This document shows, piece after piece, positions 1-7,847 of a stretch of DNA of 64,000 bases. This DNA is from VRUE01 sp036379955 (GTDB lineage: Bacteria; Actinomycetota; Thermoleophilia; Solirubrobacterales; 70-9), in NCBI GenBank assembly GCA_036379955.1, contig DASVFR010000056.1, positions 1 through 64,000 of the forward strand. The letters are read 5' to 3'. Positions within the stretch are counted from its first letter, which is position 1. Every line of letters starts with the position of its first letter. The notes beneath the pieces were generated by a model. That model made no database searches. It was given only the letters and a program-made list of their open reading frames with translations, and was not told the origin of the DNA. The translations under genes and the position numbers were made by a program.

Positions 1-44
1 TGGGGTCTCGGGGAACTCCCGGCGAAGCCGGCCCCGAGACCCCA
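1..44 (-). repeat. Family A hairpin repeat, copy A1
   Basis: Imperfect palindrome at the window edge. Arms 1-13 and 32-44 pair perfectly over 13 bp. On the minus strand the centre reads CCGGC-TTC-GCCGG followed by unpaired GAGTT. The same architecture, with different arm sequences, recurs at 39631-39690 and 47032-47106. It lies just upstream of the cyclophilin gene and may continue to the left of the window. Function unknown. Confidence 0.7.
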
Positions 45-104
45 CCCCCAACGTCCCTCGCCCTTCGATGTGGAGATGCTTCTCTACCCGATAGGGTTGC
101 CCCC

Positions 105-563
105 GTGTCCCAGGCCACCCTCCATACAAGCGCCGGCGCCATCGTCCTCGAGCTGCACGACGAAGACGCCCCGAAGACGGTCGAGAACTTCCGCAAGCTC
201 GCCGCCGACGGCTTCTACGACGAGCTGATCTTCCACCGGGTGATCCCCGACTTCATGATCCAGGGCGGCTGCCCGGAGGGGACCGGAACCGGCGGGCCCG
301 GCTACGAATTCGAGGACGAGATCAACGAGCACAAGATCGTGCGCGGGGCGCTGGCGATGGCCAACGCCGGGCCGAACACCAACGGCTCGCAGTTCTTCAT
401 TGTCACCACCGCCTCGGCGCCGTGGCTCGACGGCAAGCACACCGTCTTCGGCGCCGTCGTCGAGGGCATGGAGGCGGTCGACGCGATCGAGTCGACTCCC
501 ACCGACGGCTCCGACCGGCCGCTCGAAGAGCAGAAGATCGAGCGCGTCGAGCTCTCCGAGTAG
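105..563 (+). CDS. ppiA: Cyclophilin-type peptidyl-prolyl cis-trans isomerase
   Basis: Predicted cytoplasmic prolyl isomerase of 152 residues, the usual size of a single-domain bacterial cyclophilin. It catalyses cis-trans isomerisation of Xaa-Pro bonds during folding. Family motifs are intact: FHRVIPDFMIQGG (about residues 45-57), NTNGSQFFI (about 91-99) and WLDGKHTVFG (about 106-115), which hold the catalytic Arg and the proline-pocket residues. There is no signal peptide. The start is the GTG at 105, since no earlier in-frame start keeps the typical short N-terminus. It stands alone, tail to tail with the PadR regulator 9 bp away. Confidence 0.95.
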   Translation: MSQATLHTSAGAIVLELHDEDAPKTVENFRKLAADGFYDELIFHRVIPDFMIQGGCPEGTGTGGPGYEFEDEINEHKIVRGALAMANAGPNTNGSQFFIVTTASAPWLDGKHTVFGAVVEGMEAVDAIESTPTDGSDRPLEEQKIERVELSE

Positions 564-572
564 TAGCGACGC

Positions 573-1082
573 CTACCCGGCCAAGCTCGACCAGAACTCG
601 ACCCAGATCCGCTCCGAGGCGATGCCGGCCTCGAGCGTGATGCCCGGCCCCTCGGGCAACGCCTTGCCGACGTCGCGTCGCAGCTCTTCGTAGGTAGCGA
701 GCTGGCGCTCGTGCGCCGGCAGCTGGACCTCCGCCATCTCCTTCGGATCGGCGCCGAAGAAGATCTTGAGCAGGGCGAGGTCGCGCAGCTCGGTCAGCTC
801 CGCGGTCGGCTCGCCGCGCCAGTCGCGCAGCGCCGCGCGCCCCTCCGCGGTGATCGAGTAGTGCCGCCGCCGCCGGCCGCCCTCCTCGCGCCGCTCCTCC
901 AGATAGCCGGCTGCCGCCAGACGCTCGGGCTCGGTGTAGAGCTGGGCGTGCTGCAGCGACCAGAAGTTGCCGAGGCTGACCGCGACCATCTGCTTGAGGT
1001 CGTATGGGGTCGCCTCCTCGGTCGCCTCGAGCAGGCCGAGAACGATGTAGGAGGTGGGGGTGAGGCGGATCTCGCTTGACAT
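573..1082 (-). CDS. PadR-family transcriptional regulator
   Basis: Protein of 169 residues. An N-terminal PadR winged helix (about 8-85: SYIVLGLLEATEEATPYDLK, then the wing with ERREEGGRRRRHYSIT) is followed by a C-terminal helical dimerisation domain (Vir_act_alpha_C type). PadR proteins are mostly ligand-responsive repressors of detoxification or metabolic genes. It diverges from the carotenoid oxygenase gene with only about 59 bp between the start codons, so the simplest reading is that it controls that gene and itself. The ligand is unknown. Confidence 0.9.
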   Translation of the reverse strand: MSSEIRLTPTSYIVLGLLEATEEATPYDLKQMVAVSLGNFWSLQHAQLYTEPERLAAAGYLEERREEGGRRRRHYSITAEGRAALRDWRGEPTAELTELRDLALLKIFFGADPKEMAEVQLPAHERQLATYEELRRDVGKALPEGPGITLEAGIASERIWVEFWSSLAG

Positions 1083-1141
1083 TGAGCGAACCTATGGTAT
1101 CTCTTTAACCGTCTATTTTGGACTATAGAAAGGAAGGCGCC
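1083..1141. promoter_or_regulatory. Divergent PadR / carotenoid oxygenase control region
   Basis: An AT-rich spacer in a GC-rich neighbourhood, between two divergent start codons. It must carry both promoters and probably the PadR operator. A Shine-Dalgarno AGGAAGG lies 5 nt before the ATG at 1142. I cannot pick out the operator itself with confidence. Confidence 0.4.
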
Positions 1142-2587
1142 ATGGAGACGACGATCGCCCCCTCAACGACCGAGACCGTATCCCGTCCCGCCTACGCAAA
1201 GGGCTTCGAGACGCTTGACGCCGAGGTGCAGCTCGACGCGCTGCCGGTCGAGGGTGAGATCCCGAGCTGGCTCACCGGGACCCTGCTACGCAACGGGCCG
1301 GCCAAGTTCGAGGTCGGCGAGCAGCCCTTCAAGCACTGGTTCGACGGCTTGGCGATGCTGCACAAGTTCTCCTTCGGCGGCGGCTCGGTCTCCTACGCCA
1401 ACCGCTTCCTGCGCGGAACGGCCTATGCAGCGGCCGAGCGTGAGGGGAAGATCGCCTACGGCGAGTTCGCCACCGATCCCTGCCGCTCGATCTTTCGCCG
1501 CGTGGCGACCCTCTTCCGGCCGCGGATCACCGACAACTGCAACGTCAACCTCACCCGGCTCGGCGAGGAGTACGTGGCTATGACCGAGACGCCGCTGCCC
1601 GTCGCCTTCGATCCGGAGACGCTCGAGACCCTCGGCGTCGCCTTCCGCCCGCCCGGCATCCACGCCACCGCTCATCCCCACCACGACCCCGTGCGGAGCG
1701 AGCTGATCGCCTACGTCACCCACTTCGGGCCGCGCGGCGAGTACCGGGTCTTCGCCCAGCGCGACCGCGCGACCCAGCGCCGGATCGGCTCGCTGCGCGT
1801 CGCCCAACCCTCCTACATGCACAGCTTCGCCCTCACCGAGCGCTACGCGGTGCTGGTCGCCTTCCCGCTCGTGGTCAACCCGCTCGAGCTGGCCCTCGCG
1901 GGACGGCCGTTCATCGAGAACTACAAGTGGAAGCCCGAGCTCGGCACCCGCGTGCTCGTCTTCGATCGCGAGAACGGCTCGCTGCGCGGCACTTACGAGG
2001 CCGAGCCGCGCTTCTCCTTTCACCACGTCAACGCCTTCGAGCGGGACGGCGAGCTGGTTCTCGACATGTCCGCCTACGACGACGCGACGATCGTCGACTC
2101 GCTCTACCTCGAGCGGCTGCGCACGGCGCCGCCGCCCCCGGCCTCGCTTCCGCGGCTGCTGCGCTACCGGGTCGACCTCGAGGGCGGCCGGGTGGTGGAG
2201 GAGGAGCTGAGCGACGTGCCGTTCGAGCTGCCGCGGATCGACTACCGCGAGCGCAACGGGAAGCCCTACCGCTACACGTATGGAGTCGGCGCGCCCGGGC
2301 CCGACCGGGCCGAGGAGTTCCTCGACCGCCTGGTCAAGATCGACGTCGAGAGCGGTGAGGCGCGCGAGTGGCACGAGCCGGGCGCCTTCCCGGGCGAGCC
2401 GGTCTTCGTCCCCGCCCCCCATCGCGGCGAGCGCGAGGACGACGGCGTGCTGCTCTCCGTCGTCCTCGACGCCGTGATCGGCGGCTCCTACCTGCTTGCC
2501 CTCGACGCCGGTGACCTATCGGAGCTAGGCCGGGCCCGGGTGCCCCACCACATCCCGTTCGGGTTCCACGGGCAGTACTTCAGCTGA
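1142..2587 (+). CDS. Carotenoid oxygenase (RPE65/CCD family)
   Basis: Probable non-haem iron dioxygenase that cleaves a double bond of a carotenoid, apocarotenoid or stilbene-like substrate; about 481 residues, normal for the family. The iron-binding histidines of the seven-bladed propeller are recognisable in HATAHPHHD, YMHSFALT, FHHVNAF and the C-terminal IPFGFHGQYF. The reading frame is open to a TTG at 1118, but the ATG at 1142 has a good AGGAAGG ribosome site directly upstream, so it is taken as the start. The last 63 bp overlap, tail to tail, the C-terminus of the MMPL transporter gene. The substrate cannot be told from sequence. Confidence 0.92.
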   Translation: METTIAPSTTETVSRPAYAKGFETLDAEVQLDALPVEGEIPSWLTGTLLRNGPAKFEVGEQPFKHWFDGLAMLHKFSFGGGSVSYANRFLRGTAYAAAEREGKIAYGEFATDPCRSIFRRVATLFRPRITDNCNVNLTRLGEEYVAMTETPLPVAFDPETLETLGVAFRPPGIHATAHPHHDPVRSELIAYVTHFGPRGEYRVFAQRDRATQRRIGSLRVAQPSYMHSFALTERYAVLVAFPLVVNPLELALAGRPFIENYKWKPELGTRVLVFDRENGSLRGTYEAEPRFSFHHVNAFERDGELVLDMSAYDDATIVDSLYLERLRTAPPPPASLPRLLRYRVDLEGGRVVEEELSDVPFELPRIDYRERNGKPYRYTYGVGAPGPDRAEEFLDRLVKIDVESGEAREWHEPGAFPGEPVFVPAPHRGEREDDGVLLSVVLDAVIGGSYLLALDAGDLSELGRARVPHHIPFGFHGQYFS

Positions 2588-4735
2588 GCCGGCCGACCGC
2601 GGCCCGTGCCCGAAGCTGACGTCGGGCAGGACGCGTTCGAGCCAGGCCGGCAGGTACCAGGCGGCCCGCCCGGCGACCCGCAGGAACACCGGCAGCAGCA
2701 GCAGGCGGACGAGGAAGGCGTCGAGGAGGACGGCGACGCCGAGGATCACGCCCATCTCCTTCGGCGGCAGCGGCCCGGAGAGGGCGAAGGTGAAGAAGAC
2801 GGCGACCATCACCGCGCCGGCGGCGAGGATGACGCGGCCCGAATGGCTGAGGCCGCCGATCATCGCCTCGCGCGCGTCGCCGGACTCTTCCCAGTGCTCG
2901 CGCGCCGAGGAGAGCAGGAAGACCGTGTAGTCCATCGCGATCGCGAAGACCATCGCGAAGAAGAAGATCGGTCCCCAGGCATCGAGGAAGCCCTGCGATT
3001 CGAAGCCGAGCGGGCCGGAGAGGTGGCCGTCCTGAAAGATCAGGATGGCGACGCCGAAAGCCGCCGCGGTCGAGAGCAGGTTGGCGAGCACGCCGATCGC
3101 CGCCACCAGCGGCGCCTGGAAGGCGATCAGCAGGAGCAGGAAGCCGAGCCCGAGGACGACTCCGATCGCCAGCGGCGTCTTTGCCGCGAGCGCCGCTTCG
3201 AGGTCGTGGTTCTCGGCCGCGGACCCACCGACGAGCGCCTCCGGTGGCAGCGCCGCGCGCAGCCGGTCGATGGCGTCGCCGAGGGCCGTGGTCGAGGGCC
3301 CGGCCTTCGGAATCGCTTCGACCAGCACCGCGCCCCCAGCCCCCCGCCGCGCCGGCAGCACCGCGGCGACCCCCGGGTCCGCCCGCAACACGCGGTCGAC
3401 GGGCCGCGAACGTGACATATCGACACGATTTCGGCCCGTCGACCCCGGGGCGATGACCTGCAGGACGCCGGGGGCGCCGGGGCCGAAGGCGGCGCTCACC
3501 TGGCGGTAGCCGACCCGCGAGTGGTCGCCGTTGGGCACGACCTTGATCGAGGGCATGCCGGTGCGCATCCCCAGGACCGGGATCGCGAGCCCGAGTAGGA
3601 CGACGAGCGCCAGGCCGCCAAAGGCGACGGGGTGGCGCCAGAGCAGCTCGCCCCAGCGGGCAAAGCGGGGTGAGCGGTGCTCGCCGCTATGCGCCCAGGG
3701 CAGGGCGAGCTTGTCGACGCGCGGGCCGAGCTTGGCGAGCACGGCGGGAAGCAGGGTCAGCGTCGCTGCCAGGACGAAGAGGACCGAGATCACGATCCCG
3801 AGCGAGACTGAGCGGAAGGCCGGGCTGGGGACGAGCATCACCGCCGAGAGCGAGGCGATCACGGTGGCCCCGGAGAGGAGCACGGCCTTGCCGGCCGTGT
3901 CCATCGTCTCGCCGACCGCCTCGACGGGCTCGTGGCTCTGCCCCGACAGCGCGTCGCGGAAGCGCATGACGATGAAGAGCGCGTAGTCGATGCCGAGCGC
4001 CAGCGCGAACATCAGCGCGAAGTTCATCGCCCAGATCGAGATCGGCGAGATCAGGGTGCCGAGGTAGAGGACGCCGGCGGAGGCGACGAGGCCGGCGATC
4101 GTCAGCAGCAGCGGCAGGCCGGCCGCGACCAGCGAGCCGAAGGCGAGGACGAGGATCGCCAGGGTCACCGGCCAGGAGAGCAGCTCCGACTTCAGCATCG
4201 CTTCGCGGTTGGCTTCGTTGAAGTCCGACCACATGCCGGCGGCGCCGGTCAGGTTGGCTTCGACCCCCGGCGCCGTGGCAGCGGCGAGCTGACCCTTGAG
4301 GTCGTCGGCGGCGGCGACCATCCCGTTGGCGTCCCCCGCCGCGGTGGCGCGGAGGACCGCCGTGTGGCCGTCGCGCGAGATCGAGAGGCCGGGACGGGGT
4401 GGGATGACCGCGCCGACCGCGGGGTCGGCAGCGAGAACGCGCTCGGCCCGGCGCAGGGTGGCGCGGAACGGGGGAGAGGCGGTCGTCAGCCGGTCGGAGT
4501 GGATCGCGACCTGCAGCGAGTAGGAGCCGGCGCCTGCGAAGGCGCGGTCGATCGCCGCGCGGGCGCGGACCGACTCCGAGCCGTTCGCCTGCCAGCCGGC
4601 GCCGGAGAGGGCGGTCTCGACCCGCGGGGCTAGTACTCCGAGGACGACCGCGACGGCGGCCCAGGAGAGGAAGACCCACTTGCGTCGTTCGGCGGCGAAG
4701 CGCCCCAGCCGCCCGATCGGTCCCAGTGTCGCCAT
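2525..4735 (-). CDS. MMPL-type RND superfamily exporter
   Basis: Integral membrane transporter of 736 residues with the typical MMPL plan: TM1 near the N-terminus, a large extracytoplasmic loop, a five-TM sterol-sensing-like bundle, then a second copy (TM7, loop, TM8-12). Actinobacterial members export lipids or drugs using the proton gradient; the substrate here is unknown. It diverges from an ArsR regulator, its likely repressor. In the second external loop the gene contains a 51-bp palindrome (3394-3444) read in frame as about 17 residues (GSTGRNRVDMSRSRPVD), which looks like an inserted repeat rather than native protein. The frame is not broken. Confidence 0.93.
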   Translation of the reverse strand: MATLGPIGRLGRFAAERRKWVFLSWAAVAVVLGVLAPRVETALSGAGWQANGSESVRARAAIDRAFAGAGSYSLQVAIHSDRLTTASPPFRATLRRAERVLAADPAVGAVIPPRPGLSISRDGHTAVLRATAAGDANGMVAAADDLKGQLAAATAPGVEANLTGAAGMWSDFNEANREAMLKSELLSWPVTLAILVLAFGSLVAAGLPLLLTIAGLVASAGVLYLGTLISPISIWAMNFALMFALALGIDYALFIVMRFRDALSGQSHEPVEAVGETMDTAGKAVLLSGATVIASLSAVMLVPSPAFRSVSLGIVISVLFVLAATLTLLPAVLAKLGPRVDKLALPWAHSGEHRSPRFARWGELLWRHPVAFGGLALVVLLGLAIPVLGMRTGMPSIKVVPNGDHSRVGYRQVSAAFGPGAPGVLQVIAPGSTGRNRVDMSRSRPVDRVLRADPGVAAVLPARRGAGGAVLVEAIPKAGPSTTALGDAIDRLRAALPPEALVGGSAAENHDLEAALAAKTPLAIGVVLGLGFLLLLIAFQAPLVAAIGVLANLLSTAAAFGVAILIFQDGHLSGPLGFESQGFLDAWGPIFFFAMVFAIAMDYTVFLLSSAREHWEESGDAREAMIGGLSHSGRVILAAGAVMVAVFFTFALSGPLPPKEMGVILGVAVLLDAFLVRLLLLPVFLRVAGRAAWYLPAWLERVLPDVSFGHGPRSAGSAEVLPVEPERDVVGHPGPA
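3394..3444 (-). repeat. Family C palindromic repeat C1, inside a coding sequence
   Basis: 51-bp imperfect hairpin. Outer arms GGTCGACGGGCCG and its complement pair over 13 bp, then inner CGTG/CACG closes a 9-nt loop ACATATCGA. The same loop and the CGACGGGCCG arm recur at 35800-35852 in a non-coding gap. Its length is a multiple of three, so the host MMPL gene stays in frame. Confidence 0.8.
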
Positions 4736-4765
4736 CGCTATCCTCCAAGTTGATCGATTTACAGA

Positions 4766-4788
4766 TTTACAACTCTACAGTTGTTAAA
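4766..4788. promoter_or_regulatory. Candidate ArsR operator
   Basis: Inverted repeat TTTACAACT ... AGTTGTTAAA in the AT-rich spacer between the MMPL and ArsR genes. A -10-like TACAAT at about 4792-4797 lies only a few bases before the ArsR ATG at 4804, suggesting a leaderless transcript whose promoter is covered by the operator. Confidence 0.55.
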
Positions 4789-4803
4789 CGGTACAATAAC
4801 AGA

Positions 4804-5136
4804 ATGATGCAGAGCCCGCTACCCGCCGATGCCGCCGAGCTGATCGCCGGCCGCTTCCAGGCGCTCGCCGACCCGACCCGGCTGCGCATCCTCGACCAGC
4901 TGCGCCGCAGCGAGGAGCTCTCGGTCGGCGAGCTGACCGAGACCCTGGGCACCTCCCAGCAGAACGTCTCCAAGCACCTGGCGGCGCTGCGCGCCGAGGG
5001 CTTCGTCACCCGCCGCAAGAGGGGGACGAGCTCGCTCTACCGGATCGGCGACCCCGCGGTGCTCGAGCTCTGCGACCGCCTCTGCGAGGCGATGGAATCG
5101 CAGCTGGAGACGCTCGGCTCGGTCCTCGCCGGCTGA
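4804..5136 (+). CDS. ArsR-family winged-helix regulator
   Basis: Small repressor of 110 residues. ALADPTRLRILDQLRRSEELS (helices 1-2) and TSQQNVSKHLAALRAEGFV (recognition helix) are standard ArsR/SmtB signatures. No clear metal-binding CxC motif is visible, so the effector may be a non-metal signal. The frame is open further upstream through AT-rich promoter-like DNA; the ATG at 4804 is chosen because homologous proteins begin near this point and a -10-like box lies just upstream. Divergent from the MMPL exporter, which it probably represses. Confidence 0.88.
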   Translation: MMQSPLPADAAELIAGRFQALADPTRLRILDQLRRSEELSVGELTETLGTSQQNVSKHLAALRAEGFVTRRKRGTSSLYRIGDPAVLELCDRLCEAMESQLETLGSVLAG

Positions 5137-5139
5137 GCC

Positions 5140-5871
5140 TTATTCGCCCGTTTCGCCGGCCTTGCGCCCCTCGCGGCGGCGCAGCAGCGCTTCTCCCGGG
5201 CGCCAGAGGCTGACCAGGCCGGCGACCAGGGTGACGAGGAAGATCTGCCCGGCCATCATCTCGAAGCCGGAGACGAAGCGCCCCGGCTGCCCGCCGGGCA
5301 CCAGGTTGCCGTAGCCGGTTGTGGTCAGCGTCGTGTAGCTGAAGAAGATGAAGTCGGAGCCCGTGGGGCTCGCGTGTCCTTCGAAGAACGGGCCGCCCTG
5401 CACCCGGTCGATCACGCCGTAGAGGAAGGTGAAGAGGATGCCGAGCACGGCGTAGACGCTGAGCGCGCCGAGGATCGTGCGCGAGCCGACCTCGGGCGCT
5501 GTGAGGACGCGACGCAGCACGGCGCCCATCGCGACGGTCAGCAGCGAGATCTGGATCACCGAGGCGACGTTGAGCCAGGTGTGCTCGTCCGTTGCCGCCC
5601 CGATCGCCGCCAACCCCACGGTCAGGATCGAGAGCCCGATCGCGATCCGCACGCCCTGCGGTCGGGCGTGGGAGCTGACCAGGGCGGTGACCGAGGTGGC
5701 GCTGGTCGCCACGGTGAGGATCACCGACGTCCAGCCGCGGTTCTCGATCAGCGAGGTGAGCACGTAGGTGATCAGCACCAGCGCCAGGACGAGGCCGAAC
5801 GCGTCGCTGGCCCGCTCTGCCCGTTGCCGCCACCGCTCACGTCTGCGCGTCCAGCGCGAGGCCGTCTCCAT
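5140..5871 (-). CDS. Two-TM-type potassium channel family protein
   Basis: Membrane protein of 243 residues with several hydrophobic helices. The last two flank a pore loop TTLTTTGYGNLVP whose TTGYG is the K+ selectivity filter. A cytosolic Arg/Lys-rich tail (RREGRKAGETGE) ends the protein, and no RCK or nucleotide-binding domain follows. The frame continues upstream to 5997, but the ATG at 5871 gives a normal N-terminus and leaves room for the divergent methyltransferase promoter. Its stop lies 3 bp from that of the ArsR gene. Confidence 0.88.
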   Translation of the reverse strand: METASRWTRRRERWRQRAERASDAFGLVLALVLITYVLTSLIENRGWTSVILTVATSATSVTALVSSHARPQGVRIAIGLSILTVGLAAIGAATDEHTWLNVASVIQISLLTVAMGAVLRRVLTAPEVGSRTILGALSVYAVLGILFTFLYGVIDRVQGGPFFEGHASPTGSDFIFFSYTTLTTTGYGNLVPGGQPGRFVSGFEMMAGQIFLVTLVAGLVSLWRPGEALLRRREGRKAGETGE

Positions 5872-5937
5872 CCTCCGCACGTTCGTTTGGCGCCCCGGGT
5901 TTCCTGCTGAGCCGGATGCCTTGATACACCTCTGGCC

Positions 5938-6606
5938 GTGACCGAGCGAGCCTGGACCGAGGTCGACGAGTACGTATCCGGGCTGCTGGCGCCCCACGAC
6001 GAGGCCCTGGAGGCGGCGCTGCGCGAGAGCGAGGCGGCCGGCTTGCCCGCTATCCAGGTGTCGCCGCCGCAGGGGAAGCTGCTCTACCTGCTGGCGCGCT
6101 CGATCGGCGCCCGCTCGATCCTCGAGTTCGGGACCCTAGGCGGCTACAGCACGATCTGGCTCGCCCGCGCGCTGCCAGAGGGCGGCCGCCTGCTGAGTCT
6201 GGAGGCCGAGCCCCGCAGCGCCAACGTGGCGAGGCGGAACGTCGAGCGCGCCGGCCTCGCCGACACGGTCGAGATCCGCGTCGGCCCGGCGCTCGACCTG
6301 CTCCCCGGCCTCGACGCCGGGGGCGCCGGTCCTTTCGACCTCACCTTCATCGACGCCGACAAGGCCAGCACGCCCGAGTACTTCGCCTGGGCACTCGACC
6401 ACTCCCACCCCGGTTCGCTGATCGTCAGCGACAACGTCGTCCGCTTCGGCGAGCTCGCCAACCCCGACAGCGACGACCCGACGATCCCCGCCCAGCGCCG
6501 CCTTCACGAGATGCTCGCCGCCGACCCCCGCGTCGAGGCGACCACGATCCAAACCGTAGGCGTCAAGGGCCACGACGGCTTCAACGTCGCCCTCGTCGTC
6601 GGCTGA
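5938..6606 (+). CDS. Class I SAM-dependent O-methyltransferase (COMT type)
   Basis: Protein of 222 residues related to caffeoyl-CoA and catechol O-methyltransferases. SAM motif I is LEFGTLGGYSTIWLARALP (about 62-80), the acidic ribose ligand follows in SLEAEP, and FIDADK (about 138-143) carries the metal-binding Asp, with a second ligand pair in VSDNVV. The expected activity is Mg-dependent methylation of a catechol-like hydroxyl. GTG start at 5938. It is the last gene before the island boundary at the tRNA-Ser fragment. Confidence 0.93.
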   Translation: MTERAWTEVDEYVSGLLAPHDEALEAALRESEAAGLPAIQVSPPQGKLLYLLARSIGARSILEFGTLGGYSTIWLARALPEGGRLLSLEAEPRSANVARRNVERAGLADTVEIRVGPALDLLPGLDAGGAGPFDLTFIDADKASTPEYFAWALDHSHPGSLIVSDNVVRFGELANPDSDDPTIPAQRRLHEMLAADPRVEATTIQTVGVKGHDGFNVALVVG

Positions 6607-6622
6607 GCCCGGCTGAGGCGCA

Positions 6623-6679
6623 CGGAGGGGGAGGGATTCGAACCCTCGAGACGCCTTGCGACGCCTGCCGGTTTTCAAG
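6623..6679 (-). repeat. Displaced tRNA-Ser 3' fragment (distal attachment site)
   Basis: 57 nt matching the intact tRNA-Ser(UGA) gene positions 12725-12781. The first 30 nt (acceptor and T arm) and the last 11 nt (to the anticodon loop) are identical; the four differences all lie in the variable arm and keep it paired. Similarity stops exactly at the anticodon loop, as expected for site-specific integration into a tRNA gene. Confidence 0.85.
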
Positions 6680-6729
6680 GTCAAGGCCGGAACGCGGGAT
6701 TTGGCTTGTTCAAGCCGTTTGCTGGTTTC

Positions 6730-6749
6730 GTGCCACCGGCTGTGCCGCC
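6730..6749 (+). repeat. Candidate integrase arm-site repeats, left end
   Basis: GTGCCACC at 6730-6737 and GTGCCGCC at 6742-6749 are spaced 12 bp apart, about 50 bp inside the left attachment fragment. The same octamer is repeated near the right end (12601-12629). Direct repeats flanking a core are typical of tyrosine-integrase arm-type binding sites; this assignment is inference. Confidence 0.4.
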
Positions 6750-6959
6750 GATGTCTTGACCCCGGTTTCGCGGTGCCCAAGTGGGACCACCCGCTCAGGA
6801 AAGCTATAGCAGCGATATGCAGGAAGAAGTAGCGGAAAAACTTTGGCCGGATCTAGCAAAGATCTCGGACGTATTAAATGACCTCCGTTTCGGTATCCTA
6901 TGACTCGATGCTGGGAAAGAATCCAGCAAGAGAGAAAGGGGGGGTCGTGGAACATGCGA

Positions 6960-7054
6960 CTCCGCCGCCTCGGCGGGAAGTTTGCCCCGTTCGCGGGGAA
7001 GAATTCTCGGTCGAGGGAGACCAACTGGAAAAACCGGCTTCGGCCGGTTTTTTT
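6960..7054 (+). ncRNA. Candidate structured RNA ending in an intrinsic terminator
   Basis: Four stem-loops in a row: CCGCCG-CCT-CGGCGG (6962-6976), CCCCG-TTCG-CGGGG (6985-6998), GGTC-GAGGGA-GACC (7009-7022), and AACCGGC-TTCG-GCCGGTT followed by a T run (7029-7054). The first two are each followed by GAAG. No convincing protein is encoded across it. It may be a small RNA or an attenuating leader of the short gene at 7124. The rest of 6680-7123 shows no gene I can support. Confidence 0.4.
7029..7054 (+). terminator. Rho-independent terminator
   Basis: Five A residues, a perfect GC-rich stem with a cTTCGg tetraloop, then seven T residues: the clearest intrinsic terminator in the window. Confidence 0.85.
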
Positions 7055-7123
7055 GTGGTCGAAGATCCACCAGATAGCTACGCGACCCCGTGGCGTCTAA
7101 TAGGCCGGGCGCGTCGACTTTCG

Positions 7124-7318
7124 ATGGCGCTGCTCGACCTGAGGGCTTGGGCTCGCAGGGTGGATGACAGGGAGGGCAGATTCGTGCTGCATGCCGCTCA
7201 TAACCGAATGGCTGAGGCATACCTGCTGCTCGATGAACTGCTGGCGCACGGTGAGCAAGAGACTGTTGCGATGCTCACCGCCGCGCTACAGCAGTTCAGG
7301 CTCGCTAGCGCGAGCTAG
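7124..7318 (+). CDS. Short hypothetical protein
   Basis: 64 residues starting MALLDLRAWARRVDDREG; largely helical, with Leu-rich heptad-like stretches (AYLLLDELLAHGEQETVAML). I do not recognise a family. The ATG at 7124 is preferred because upstream in-frame sequence runs through the RNA-like hairpins and the terminator. It lies inside the tRNA-Ser island and ends before a strong hairpin shared with hicB on the other strand. Whether it is really translated is uncertain. Confidence 0.45.
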   Translation: MALLDLRAWARRVDDREGRFVLHAAHNRMAEAYLLLDELLAHGEQETVAMLTAALQQFRLASAS

Positions 7319-7331
7319 GACCTACGGTCTA

Positions 7332-7362
7332 GGGCCCCGGCAGATAGTAGCTGCCGGGGCCC
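7332..7362. terminator. Bidirectional hairpin between convergent genes
   Basis: GGGCCCCGGCA and its exact complement flank a 9-nt loop GATAGTAGC. It sits between the stop of the 64-residue gene and the stop of hicB, so it can serve both strands. Confidence 0.6.
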
Positions 7363-7368
7363 CGGCGT

Positions 7369-7578
7369 TCATGCAGGCAAGTTCATTGGCGCGCGCTCGC
7401 CCGCCGGCACGTAGTGCTCCAGCTCGGCTGGATGCTCCAGGGCGAAGGGGATGCCCTCTTCGGCGAGCTCGACGACCTCGGCGTAGGAGTCGCCAGCAGC
7501 GGACCAGCCCTCTACGTCGGGCGACTCGGCCCACCAGCCGTCGGCTTCGTGGTGGTAGATGACGCGCACGGTCTCCAT
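7369..7578 (-). CDS. hicB: HicB-family antitoxin
   Basis: 69-residue HicB fold (RNase-H-like partial fold). VRVIYHHEADGWWAESPDVEGW is followed by helix SYAEVVELAEEGIPFALE, the usual HicB pattern. HicB neutralises the RNA-cutting HicA toxin and often represses the operon. The start ATG at 7578 lies 13 bp downstream of the hicA stop. There is no DNA-binding extension (RHH or HTH), so it is of the short type. Its partner gene is frameshifted, which leaves it an orphan. Confidence 0.85.
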   Translation of the reverse strand: METVRVIYHHEADGWWAESPDVEGWSAAGDSYAEVVELAEEGIPFALEHPAELEHYVPAGERAPMNLPA

Positions 7579-7591
7579 TAGATCCTCCAGA

Positions 7592-7817
7592 TCAGAGTAG
7601 CTTCCGGGCCTCGTCTTCGGCAAGTCCGACGTCTTTGACGAGAACTTTGCGGACCAGGCCGGAGGGAATCGTCGTCTTGTCATGGAAAGCGAAGGTCAGC
7701 GGCGGACGACTGGGAGCCTCCATGCGGCGATGCGATCCCGACTGGCGCGCAACGCGGTACAACGCGGTAGTTCAACGGCTCTCGTTCGAGGACCGCCAGC
7801 AGGCGCTTGGCCTTCAT
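7592..7817 (-). pseudogene. hicA: hicA toxin gene broken by a 10-bp tandem duplication
   Basis: The N-terminal part reads MKAKRLLAVLEREPLNYRV in one frame and the C-terminal part VARQSGSHRRMEAP, then FAFHDKTTIPSGLVRKVL, in another. The break is exactly at a tandem 10-mer on the plus strand (AACGCGGTAC then AACGCGGTAG, 7751-7770). Removing one unit restores a continuous 71-residue HicA with its GSHRRM motif, whose His is catalytic in the family. It is therefore a recently inactivated mRNA interferase. The alternative is a sequencing or assembly error at the repeat. Confidence 0.8.
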
Positions 7818-7847
7818 CGTCGGGAACGGGCTCACGTTCTCGCGACC

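Noticed and set aside
6900..7100. 66-residue protein across the hairpin string
   Set aside because: It reads through four RNA hairpins and an intrinsic terminator; composition and context favour RNA.
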